Source of the DNA: Candidatus Elulimicrobium sp.
GTDB lineage: Bacteria > Patescibacteriota > Minisyncoccia > Moranbacterales > UBA9337
Length of the DNA stretch: 12,977 bases
NCBI GenBank assembly: GCA_020722485.1
Contig: DYKS01000009.1
Coordinates: 5,373 to 18,349 of the forward strand
Direction: 5' to 3'
Part shown: positions 1 through 5,777 of the stretch, piece by piece
Layout of the letters: every line of letters begins with the position of its first letter
How positions within the stretch are numbered: the stretch's first letter is position 1
The notes under the pieces: model-generated
Database searches by the model: none
Told to the model about the DNA's origin: nothing
What the model saw: only the letters and a program-made list of their open reading frames with translations
Program-made: the position numbers and the translations under genes

Positions 1-2
1 GT

Positions 3-275
3 AGTGTCAATATTACAAATAATGTTTTTGGCGTTAATAATTTTTGTGTAAGTGGTCAAAATCCAACTGAAATATGCGCCATAGTAGATACGACAACAGC
101 AGGAAAAATAGATATCACTTTATCTAAACCATCTCCGGGAGTTAATGTTGATTCAGGATTAATTGTTGCGTTTACTCTTACTTCTTTATCAGAAGGAAAT
201 AAAGTTATTTCTTTAAGCAGAACCGGGAACGGAAATTATAATGATTGTGATATATTATCACAGATAATGGTTTAG
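3..275 (+). CDS. Surface protein with Ig-like repeats, internal fragment (5' end outside window)
   Basis: This frame is open from the window edge to a TAG at 273-275 and encodes about 90 residues rich in Thr, Ser, Asn and Val, for example KIDITLSKPSPGVNVDSG and IVAFTLTSLSEGNKVISLSR. That composition fits beta-sandwich repeats of large secreted or cell-surface proteins. I see no catalytic motif and recognise no specific family. The next frame, open from 251, continues with the kind of sequence expected next in such a repeat (ITDNGLG, then a DTTAPIL linker). The two frames are therefore probably one gene broken by a one-base loss or two-base gain between about 249 and 272. Whether this is a real mutation or a sequence error cannot be told from one copy. 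Confidence 0.6.
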   Translation, partial: SVNITNNVFGVNNFCVSGQNPTEICAIVDTTTAGKIDITLSKPSPGVNVDSGLIVAFTLTSLSEGNKVISLSRTGNGNYNDCDILSQIMV

Positions 276-949
276 GGACGAATATTTTATCCAGTGTGGA
301 AAATTTGAATATTACTGTTAATCCTTTGGATACTACCGCTCCGATATTAAATGAAGAAATAAGTCAAGAGGAAATAGATAGTAACAATGGAGTGAATATA
401 GGAAAAATTAAAGTAAAAACGGAAAAAAATAATAAAACAAAAAATATTTCCGGTAAGATTTATTCACAGGGAAAGAGTTTATATTTTAAAGGAGAAGTAG
501 AAGGATTATCCGGTGGCAAAATGAAAGTGATGATAGACAATAAGGTAAAAAAAGAAATTAATCTAGGCAACGGCGCGGATTGGAAAGTGAAATTAAAATT
601 CAATAAAAGCAAAACATATAATGTTCAATTTCAGTATGTAGATAGCAATGGAAATGTTGTTGATGAATCTAAGAAATATAAAGTGGAAGTAGATAAGAAA
701 AAACCAAAATTTGTTAATTTACCGCCTTTTCTCGTCAAGAAGCCGGGAGAAGTAATTTGGTGGAAAGCTACTGATAACAAAAAAATTAAGGAATACAAAT
801 ATCAATTCAACGGAAAAACCCGAAAAACTAAAAAGGATTCCTTTGTTATTCCTGCCAATACTTATCGTGGCATTTATATGTTAAAAGTAATTGCTTATGA
901 TAAAGCAGACAATCGAGCAACTCGCTGGATGACAGTTCGTGTGCGCTAG
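251..949 (+). CDS. Surface protein with Ig-like repeats, C-terminal part (frameshifted from the fragment upstream)
   Basis: The frame opens after a TGA at 248-250 and ends with TAG at 947-949. A GTG at 296 could serve as a start, but homology-like continuity begins before it, so I read this as the C-terminal part of the upstream gene. It opens with the end of an Ig-like repeat (ITDNGLG, LNITVNPLDTTAPIL), then has a Lys-rich linker with a GKIYSQGKSLYFKGEVEG segment. It ends in another beta-rich repeat with KATDNKKIKEYKYQFNGK and LKVIAYDKADNRATRWMTVR. DTTAP linkers and AYDKADN turns are typical of bacterial Ig-like adhesion or S-layer-associated repeats. No sortase motif or C-terminal membrane helix is present. 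The role is probably extracellular and structural; ligand and exact family are unknown. Confidence 0.65.
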   Translation, partial: YIITDNGLGTNILSSVENLNITVNPLDTTAPILNEEISQEEIDSNNGVNIGKIKVKTEKNNKTKNISGKIYSQGKSLYFKGEVEGLSGGKMKVMIDNKVKKEINLGNGADWKVKLKFNKSKTYNVQFQYVDSNGNVVDESKKYKVEVDKKKPKFVNLPPFLVKKPGEVIWWKATDNKKIKEYKYQFNGKTRKTKKDSFVIPANTYRGIYMLKVIAYDKADNRATRWMTVRVR

Positions 950-965
950 CAGCTATATTTTGAAG

Positions 966-1038
966 TTCCTTTTTTTAAAAATTTTAGAGCAATAACTTCG
1001 TTATGGCTTATGGTTGGGCTTGCTAAATTTTAAAGGAA
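966..1038. repeat. Imperfect long inverted repeat after the surface-protein gene
   Basis: Within the 308-bp gene-free stretch 950-1257, an AT-rich arm at 966-990 (TTCC, T-run, AAAATTTTAG) faces an arm at 1022-1038 (GCTAAATTTTAAAGGAA). Together they could form a long imperfect hairpin enclosing a small perfect stem at 992-1004 (ATAAC-TTC-GTTAT). It may terminate transcription of the surface-protein gene, but there is no clean GC stem followed by a U-run. A second small stem, GCGATA/TATCGC, lies at 1088-1112. I see no gene in this gap. Confidence 0.3.
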
Positions 1039-1178
1039 GTGTTATTATAAATTTGATAATGTTTTTGTTGTTATAGTTGTAAATTATGCGATAAGTTTCT
1101 TTTATCTATCGCGAGTTCGTGAATTTTGAGAGAGAGAATTGATAAACGCGAAAAATAATGCGTTAAAGCGCGGATATT

Positions 1179-1207
1179 TTGTGGTTTTGCGGGTAGAATT
1201 GTATAAT
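1179..1207 (+). promoter_or_regulatory. Predicted sigma-70-type promoter for lepB and following genes
   Basis: A consensus -10 hexamer TATAAT lies at 1202-1207, and TTGTGG at 1179-1184 is a partial -35 match with a 17-bp spacer. Transcription would start near 1214, about 45 nt before lepB. The perfect -10 in otherwise gene-free DNA is the main support; the -35 matches only in its TTG. Confidence 0.5.
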
Positions 1208-1257
1208 CACAAAAAAGAACTTTTTGAAAAGTTACTTGCTTTTTTGAATTATTTTTT

Positions 1258-1923
1258 ATGATGAAAAAAGACGATTTTAACGAAGGAAAATTTTTTCAAA
1301 GAGAAAATTCCGAAGGCGGAGTTCGCTATTTTATTTTTGAAATAATTAAAATATTTTTTTTAGCGTTTTTTATTATTATTCCTATCAGGATTTTTTTGTT
1401 TCAGCCTTTTTTTGTTCAAGGATCCAGTATGGAGTCTAATTTTAAGGATGGGGAATATTTGATTGTCAATGAATTAGGTTACAAAGAAACTCTTTTTTCT
1501 TATAATGAAAAAAAAATATTTTCAGTGAAACCTTTCAAAGAATTAAAGAGAGGAGAGGTGGTAGTTTTTCGTTATCCTAATGATCCGGAAAAATTTTTTA
1601 TTAAAAGGACGATCGGTTTGCCGAAAGAAGAAATTAGCATAAAAGACAATAAAGTAATTATTAAAAAAGAAAATGAAACGCGAGAGATAATTCTAGATGA
1701 AGCTGCTTATTTAGATTCAGATAATAAAACGATAGGAAATCTGAATTTGAAATTGAAAGAAGACGAATATTTTCTAATGGGGGACAATAGACAGCATAGT
1801 CATGATTCGCGCAGTTTCGGACCGGTGAAAAAGAAATATATAATCGGAAAGGTTCTGTTGCGCGCTTGGCCATTGGATAAGATAAAAATTTATTTGAATG
1901 ATGTTATTTACGCGAACGATTAA
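1258..1923 (+). CDS. lepB: Signal peptidase I
   Basis: This membrane-bound serine protease (S26 family) removes signal peptides from exported proteins on the outer face of the membrane. The 221-residue protein has a cytoplasmic N-terminus and one transmembrane helix at about 26-50 (FEIIKIFFLAFFIIIPIRIF). The catalytic serine box QGSSMESNF follows, with Ser57 before Met58. Lys116 of FIKRTIGLP is the general base, and the last family box is MGDNRQHSHDSRSFGPV at 174-190. Length and motif order are normal for a compact S26 enzyme. Two consecutive ATG codons (1258 and 1261) can start it, and neither has a Shine-Dalgarno sequence. It is the first gene of the housekeeping run, and a good promoter lies about 50 bp upstream. 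It may process the large surface protein encoded just before it, though the pairing could be chance. Confidence 0.95.
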   Translation: MMKKDDFNEGKFFQRENSEGGVRYFIFEIIKIFFLAFFIIIPIRIFLFQPFFVQGSSMESNFKDGEYLIVNELGYKETLFSYNEKKIFSVKPFKELKRGEVVVFRYPNDPEKFFIKRTIGLPKEEISIKDNKVIIKKENETREIILDEAAYLDSDNKTIGNLNLKLKEDEYFLMGDNRQHSHDSRSFGPVKKKYIIGKVLLRAWPLDKIKIYLNDVIYAND

Positions 1924-1948
1924 AAATTTTGTTTAGTTTTTTGTTTTT

Positions 1949-3304
1949 ATGTTGGTTAAAAAAAATTTTAAAAAAAATATTTCCAAAAAAAAGGAGAAGA
2001 AAAGCAAGGAGATTTTATTGCAAAATCCGCGAGGAATGAGAGATATTTTGCCCGAGGAACAAAATTATTGGGATCAAATTCGCAAGGTTTTGGAACAAAG
2101 TTATCGCGATTATGGTTTTGGAAGAATGGATTTACCTATTTTGGAATATTCCGATTTGTTGATTCGGTCGATCGGGGAAGGAACGGATATAGTGGATAAA
2201 GAAATGTATTCTTTCGTTACCAAAGGGGGAGATAAATTGTCTTTGCGTCCAGAATTTACTGCTGGTTTAGCTCGCGCTTATTTACAGCACGGAATGAATG
2301 TTCGCCATAAACCAGTTAAAATTTTTTCTATGGGGGCGGTTTATCGTTATGATCGGCCGCAAGAAGGACGTTATCGGGAACTTTATCAAGCCAATTTTGA
2401 TATTTTTGGGGAACAAGATGCCGTGATGGACGCGCATATTATTCAGTTAGCTAGCAGAATTTTAGCCGCTTTGGACATCAAAAAAGTTCAATTTCAAATA
2501 AATAGTATTGGTTGCCCAGTCTGTCGTAAAAATTATTTAAACTTGTTAAAAAAATATTTTGAATCCAAAAAAAACAAACTTTGTCAGACTTGCCGGAAGC
2601 GAATTCATACTAATCCATTGCGAATTTTAGATTGTAAAGAAGATAAATGTTCTCAAGTGGCGGCACAAGCGCCTCAAATTTTAGATCATTTATGCGATGA
2701 TTGTCGGCTTCACTTTCGATCTCTTTTGGAATATTTGGAAGAATTGGAAATTTTTTATGTTATTAATCCGCGTTTGGTGAGAGGTTTAAGTTATTACACT
2801 AAAACTGTTTTTGAAATTTGGCCAATTGGCGAGGAAGGAAAAAAATATTCTTTGGGCGGTGGAGGAAGATATGATAATTTAGTGGAATTGTTAGGAGGAG
2901 AAAAAACTCCAGCGATTGGTTTCGCGTTAGGACTAGATCGGGTAGTGGCAGAAATGAAAAAAATCAAAGCTAAAGCATATGTTTTTCCAATTCCAAAAGT
3001 TTTTTTGGCGCAATTGGGAGACTTAGCCAAGAAGAAAAGTTTGAAATTATTTTCTGATCTAGAAAAAAATGGAGTTTTGGTGGCGGAGAGCTTTGGACGG
3101 GGAAGTTTAAAGTCTCAATTGCGAATTGCTAACCGTTTGAAAGCGGAAATAACTATTATAATGGGTCAAAAAGAGGCTTTGGACGGAACGGTGATAATGA
3201 AAAATATGGCGACTGGCACTCAAGAAACGTTAGTGGTAAATGAAAAATTGCCGTTTATTATCAAAAAAGCTTTAAAAAATAACGGAAAAGTAATAAAAAA
3301 ATAA
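1949..3304 (+). CDS. hisS: Histidyl-tRNA synthetase
   Basis: This class II aminoacyl-tRNA synthetase charges tRNA-His in the cytoplasm. The 451 residues include the N-terminal GMRDILPEE (about 29-37), motif 2 around 130-155 (VYRYDRPQEGRYRELYQANFD), the histidine-binding RGLSYYT at 278-284, GGGGRYDNLVELLGG at 303-317, motif 3 AIGFALGLDR at 322-331, and an anticodon-binding domain from about 345. The insertion region carries four cysteine pairs (189/192, 212/215, 229/234, 249/252), which could bind metal; similar Cys-rich versions occur in other bacteria. The first 22 or so residues form a very basic extension (MLVKKNFKKNISKKKEKKSK) before the usual start of the fold. The translation start could therefore lie further in, although this ATG is the first in frame after the 25-bp spacer from lepB. 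No Shine-Dalgarno is visible. The HIT gene follows after 3 bp. Confidence 0.96.
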   Translation: MLVKKNFKKNISKKKEKKSKEILLQNPRGMRDILPEEQNYWDQIRKVLEQSYRDYGFGRMDLPILEYSDLLIRSIGEGTDIVDKEMYSFVTKGGDKLSLRPEFTAGLARAYLQHGMNVRHKPVKIFSMGAVYRYDRPQEGRYRELYQANFDIFGEQDAVMDAHIIQLASRILAALDIKKVQFQINSIGCPVCRKNYLNLLKKYFESKKNKLCQTCRKRIHTNPLRILDCKEDKCSQVAAQAPQILDHLCDDCRLHFRSLLEYLEELEIFYVINPRLVRGLSYYTKTVFEIWPIGEEGKKYSLGGGGRYDNLVELLGGEKTPAIGFALGLDRVVAEMKKIKAKAYVFPIPKVFLAQLGDLAKKKSLKLFSDLEKNGVLVAESFGRGSLKSQLRIANRLKAEITIIMGQKEALDGTVIMKNMATGTQETLVVNEKLPFIIKKALKNNGKVIKK

Positions 3305-3307
3305 TTT

Positions 3308-3712
3308 ATGGATTGTGTTTTTTGTAAAATATCTCGTCGAGAAATACCAGCTGAAATTATTTATGAAGACAATGATTTTCTGGCTTTTTTGGACATTCGT
3401 CCGCTTAATCCTGGTCATACTTTGGTTATTCCCAAAAAACATTATCGTTGGGTGTGGGATGTTCCCGAGGCGAGGGAATATTTTGAAGTTACGAGAAAAA
3501 TCGCTGTCGCGCTTAAACAAGTTTTTGAAACCGAGTATGTCGTTTCACTTATTTTTGGGGAAGAGGTCTCGCACGCGCATATTTGGCTAGTGCCACGATT
3601 GAAAGGAGACGGACATGGGAACGCCATTAATTTAAAAAATGTAAAGCAAATTAACGCTAAAGAGATGAAATCTATCGGAGAGAAAATCAGAAATGCGCTA
3701 AAAAATAATTGA
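3308..3712 (+). CDS. HIT-family nucleotide-binding hydrolase with Trp in place of the third motif His
   Basis: HIT (histidine triad) proteins hydrolyse or transfer nucleotides from AMP-linked substrates through a nucleophilic histidine. The 134-residue protein begins with the CVFCKI zinc-type CxxC pair (Cys3, Cys6), has DIRPLNPGHTLVIPKKHY at 29-46, and ends its core in the triad segment SHAHIWLVPR. The first two motif histidines are His89 and His91, and His91 aligns with the usual nucleophile. The third position is Trp93 instead of His, so the protein departs from the canonical H-x-H-x-H signature. Substrate is unknown; Hint-like adenosine phosphoramidase activity is the default guess. It lies 3 bp after hisS, probably co-transcribed with it, and ends in TGA. 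Confidence 0.9.
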   Translation: MDCVFCKISRREIPAEIIYEDNDFLAFLDIRPLNPGHTLVIPKKHYRWVWDVPEAREYFEVTRKIAVALKQVFETEYVVSLIFGEEVSHAHIWLVPRLKGDGHGNAINLKNVKQINAKEMKSIGEKIRNALKNN

Positions 3713-3726
3713 AAAGAAAATTTTGT

Positions 3727-3766
3727 TTTACCATTTAAATTGTAATAAGAATAAATAAGTGGTAAA
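3727..3766 (+). promoter_or_regulatory. Inverted repeat in the rpsU leader
   Basis: TTTACCA (3727-3733) is the exact reverse complement of TGGTAAA (3760-3766), with a 26-base AT-rich loop. It sits between the HIT gene and the rpsU ribosome binding site. The stem is short with only two GC pairs, so it is a weak RNA hairpin. It could equally be a protein-binding operator or chance. No convincing promoter is visible; TTGTAA (3740) with TAAATT (3763) is a marginal candidate. Confidence 0.25.
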
Positions 3767-3783
3767 TTTAAAATATTTTTTTG

Positions 3784-3792
3784 AAGGGAGGT
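3784..3792 (+). promoter_or_regulatory. Strong Shine-Dalgarno sequence of rpsU
   Basis: AAGGGAGGT contains GGAGGT, fully complementary to the usual 16S anti-Shine-Dalgarno, with 8 nt between GGAGG and the ATG at 3800. It is the only canonical, well-placed ribosome binding site in front of any recognised gene in the window. Confidence 0.85.
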
Positions 3793-3799
3793 TTTCATA

Positions 3800-4054
3800 A
3801 TGATTGAAGTCAAGAAAAAAGACAGAGAAACTGAAGAAAGTTTAATCAGAAGATTCACGCGTCGTATTCAGCAAAGCGGCGTTCTTAAGCATGCTCGCAA
3901 AATCCGTTTTAAAGAAGAAACTAAAACTAAAAATCAGAAAAGAAAAGAAGCGCTGTATAAATCAAAAATTAGGAAAGAAATTGAAAAGATGAAGAAATTG
4001 GATAAATTTGACGAAGAAGCGCTTAAAAACATTAAAAAAAGAATGAATAAATAA
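3800..4054 (+). CDS. rpsU: Small ribosomal subunit protein bS21
   Basis: bS21 binds the 30S platform near the 3' end of 16S rRNA and takes part in mRNA recruitment. The 84-residue, very basic protein has the family core MIEVKKKDRETEESLIRRF then TRRIQQSGVLKHARKIRFKEE, followed by a KRKEALYKSKIRKEIEKMKK helix. The C-terminal helix is somewhat longer than in the common ~70-residue bS21. The start is fixed by the strong GGAGGT site 8 nt upstream. It is followed by yqeY after 44 bp, the rpsU-yqeY order seen in many bacteria. A weak hairpin (4055-4083, GCGATCC facing GGATTCGC with one bulge) lies between them and could trim or attenuate the message. The unusual ribosome binding site suggests bS21 synthesis is controlled separately from its neighbours. 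Confidence 0.93.
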   Translation: MIEVKKKDRETEESLIRRFTRRIQQSGVLKHARKIRFKEETKTKNQKRKEALYKSKIRKEIEKMKKLDKFDEEALKNIKKRMNK

Positions 4055-4098
4055 GCGATCCGAATGAAATTTTTTGGATTCGCATTAATATAAAAAAT

Positions 4099-4578
4099 AT
4101 GTCGCTTAAAGAAAAAATTAGAATTGATTTGAAAGAAGCAATGAAGACCGGAGAAACAGACAAACGAGACACTTTACGGATGCTAGAGAGCGCGATTAAA
4201 AACGAAGAAATTGGAAAAAAGAAGAGAGAACAAGGGCTTAACGATGAAGAAATATTGGCAGTGATAAGCCGTTTCATTAAACAAAGAAAAGACAGCGCGT
4301 TTCAATACGAAAAAGGAGGTCGTCCGGAATTAGCAGAGAAAGAAAATCGGGAAATCATTATTTTGTCCGCTTATCTTCCCGCGCAATTGAGCGTGGAGGA
4401 AATCGGAGAAGTTGTTCGAAAAATAATTGCTGAAATTGGCGCTAAAGGTCATCAAGATATGGGAAAAGTAATGCAAGCGTCAATGGTATTGCTTAAGGGA
4501 AAAGCGGATGGCGCGGCGGTTAAGGAAATTGTGGAAAAAGAATTAAGTTTGTTGGAAAAAACAGAAAAAAATGATTAA
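4099..4578 (+). CDS. yqeY: GatB/YqeY domain protein
   Basis: The 159-residue protein is a stand-alone YqeY protein, related to the tail domain of the GatB subunit of the tRNA-dependent amidotransferase. Recognisable stretches are LKEKIRIDLKEAMKTGETDK near the start, TLRMLESAIKNEEI, ISRFIKQRKDSAFQYEKGGR, EIIILSAYLPAQLS at about 95-108, and GHQDMGKVMQASMVLLKGKADG in the helical C-terminal half. Length is typical. The cellular role of free-standing YqeY is not firmly established; a tRNA-related function is inferred from the GatB similarity and its usual place beside rpsU. No Shine-Dalgarno precedes the ATG. Its last 8 bases overlap the start of ybeY, indicating translational coupling. Confidence 0.93.
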   Translation: MSLKEKIRIDLKEAMKTGETDKRDTLRMLESAIKNEEIGKKKREQGLNDEEILAVISRFIKQRKDSAFQYEKGGRPELAEKENREIIILSAYLPAQLSVEEIGEVVRKIIAEIGAKGHQDMGKVMQASMVLLKGKADGAAVKEIVEKELSLLEKTEKND

Positions 4579-5062
4579 GCGAAAAAAAGAAATTATTCAG
4601 CCAAAGGTTAAAGTGGAAATCAACAAACAGGTTAAATGTCCAGTTGCCAGCAAAGAAATAAACAAAACTGTGATCGCGGCTCTAGAACTTTTTTTGACAG
4701 AAAATAAAATTTCTACCGAAAAAACTTTTCTTTTCAGCATCGCTTTTTTGTCAGAAAAAGAAATGAAAAAAATCAATAAACGTTATCGCGGTAATAATGT
4801 TGCTACTGATATTCTTTCCTTTAGTCAGTATTCGAACCAGAAATCTCTAATACAAACGTTGCGTCAGCAAAAGGAAGAAGAAATTTTTTTGGGAGAGATG
4901 ATTATCTGTTGTCAATATTTGAAAAAATCTGCTCGCGCGTTGAAGATTGCTTTTTCTCAAGAGTTGGCTTATGTGATCGCTCATGGAACTTTTCATCTGT
5001 TGGGTTTGCGTCATGGGAAAAGGATGTTTTCTTGGCAGGAAAAAGTAACGTTTAAAAAATAA
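4571..5062 (+). CDS. ybeY: Endoribonuclease YbeY (rRNA maturation factor)
   Basis: YbeY is a metal-dependent endoribonuclease in 16S rRNA 3'-end maturation and ribosome quality control. The 163-residue protein has the family's RYRGNNVATDILSF segment at 71-84 and the zinc motif HGTFHLLGLRH, with His138, His142 and His148 in the HxxxHxxxxxH spacing. The usual Asp before the last His (GYDH) is Arg here (GLRH), a mild departure. The region after the motif is short (GKRMFSWQEKVTFKK). The ATG at 4571 lies inside the end of yqeY; the first 20 or so residues are basic and less conserved, so a later start is possible. Grouping with rpsU, yqeY and hisS makes this a translation-related operon. A 309-bp gap with repeats follows. 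Confidence 0.92.
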   Translation: MIKRKKEIIQPKVKVEINKQVKCPVASKEINKTVIAALELFLTENKISTEKTFLFSIAFLSEKEMKKINKRYRGNNVATDILSFSQYSNQKSLIQTLRQQKEEEIFLGEMIICCQYLKKSARALKIAFSQELAYVIAHGTFHLLGLRHGKRMFSWQEKVTFKK

Positions 5063-5070
5063 AACGAAAA

Positions 5071-5090
5071 AAATAATATTAATATTATTT
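5071..5090. repeat. 20-bp perfect AT-only palindrome after ybeY
   Basis: AAATAATATTAATATTATTT is its own reverse complement and begins 9 bp after the ybeY stop. It could form a weak hairpin at the mRNA 3' end, but without GC pairs it is a poor terminator. Further on, GTTTTCTCTG (about 5139) faces CGGAGAAAAAC (about 5195) across an AT-rich loop, another imperfect stem in the same gap. Confidence 0.35.
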
Positions 5091-5208
5091 ATAATTAAAG
5101 TAGTTTAAAAAAATAATCTATAAAAATTACTAGCGTTGTTTACGTTTTCTCTGTATTTTTTTATTTTTTATTTTGAAATTTTTTGAAATATTAGCGGAGA
5201 AAAACTAT

Positions 5209-5331
5209 TGTCATTGCGGAAAAATTTGGAGTGTTAACGGAACTGGATTCCCGCCTTCGCGGGAAGGAAGACAGGAATGACAGAAAAAAACGAAAAATAA
5301 TTAGCTGAAAATGTAAATAACACCGTGAAAT
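5209..5331. repeat. Interspersed palindromic repeat element (copy A)
   Basis: The gene-free stretch 5063-5371 contains a short structured element. Its first part is bounded by TGTCATT (5209-5215) and its exact reverse complement AATGACA (5276-5282). Inside is a perfect GC-rich hairpin at 5248-5265, TTCCCGC-CTTC-GCGGGAA, preceded by CTGGA. This resembles the widespread REP or dRS3-type palindromes with an ATTCCCGC core. The tail 5299-5331 (AATTAGCTGAAAA, then TAAATAAC) is repeated in inverted orientation at 12911-12944, with AATGACA also present at the matching side. No transposase is nearby, so it is a small non-autonomous repeat. The rest of this gap shows no gene and no convincing promoter. 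Confidence 0.6.
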
Positions 5332-5371
5332 CCAATAAATAAATAGCATAAAGGTATTCTAAACAAATTAA

Positions 5372-5734
5372 ATGAAAAAATTTTCTAAGAGTTTAAATAA
5401 TGCTTTGTCCGGGTTGCGCTACGCAATTGTCAATGAAAGGAATTTTCAAATTGAAATAATCGCCGCCGTGATTGTAATTGCTTTGGTTATGTTTTTAAAT
5501 TTGGAAAATTGGGAAATGGTTGTCTTGTTTTTGTTGATTGGCTGGGTTTTGACGGTGGAACTTATCAATACGGTAGTGGAAAGGATTGTTAATATCTTAA
5601 AACCAAAAGTTCATCCTTATGCCGGTTTGATTAAGGATATAATGGCGGCGGTAGTTTTGATTTCTTCAGCGTTAGCGTTTATAATAGGAGTAGTCATTCT
5701 ATATCCGTATTTTTGTGATTTCTGGATAAAGTAA
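5372..5734 (+). CDS. dgkA: DgkA-family lipid kinase (diacylglycerol or undecaprenol kinase)
   Basis: This integral membrane kinase phosphorylates diacylglycerol or, in many Gram-positive-type bacteria, undecaprenol, recycling lipids for envelope synthesis. The 120-residue protein has the family layout: an amphipathic N-terminus (SLNNALSGLRYAIVNERNFQIE with Glu28) and three membrane helices at about 29-46, 48-64 and 90-112. The signature VELINTVVERIVNILKP holds Glu63, Asn66, Thr67 and Glu70, and is followed by HPYAGLIKDIMAAVVL with Lys88 and Asp89. Length fits the trimeric DgkA family. Substrate cannot be decided from sequence; undecaprenol kinase is plausible given the ftsA/ftsZ neighbours. 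A ybeY-dgkA order is common in bacteria. No Shine-Dalgarno is seen. The 43-bp spacer to ftsA suggests co-transcription. Confidence 0.92.
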   Translation: MKKFSKSLNNALSGLRYAIVNERNFQIEIIAAVIVIALVMFLNLENWEMVVLFLLIGWVLTVELINTVVERIVNILKPKVHPYAGLIKDIMAAVVLISSALAFIIGVVILYPYFCDFWIK

Positions 5735-5777
5735 GACCGAAAGAGAAGTAAAAACAAAGAATATTTTTTAGTTGATT

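Noticed and set aside
245..275. Programmed -1 frameshifting in the surface protein
   Set aside because: No X-XXY-YYZ slippery heptamer is present in register in the overlap of the two frames, and no strong downstream structure is evident.
992..1004. loxP-like sequence ATAACTTCGTTAT
   Set aside because: It shares ten bases with a loxP arm but is itself a small 5-bp stem, with no second arm or spacer and no recombinase nearby.
3710..3712. Alternative genetic code with UGA as glycine
   Set aside because: The HIT gene, ftsA and nrdG end at TGA at the expected family lengths, so UGA acts as a stop.
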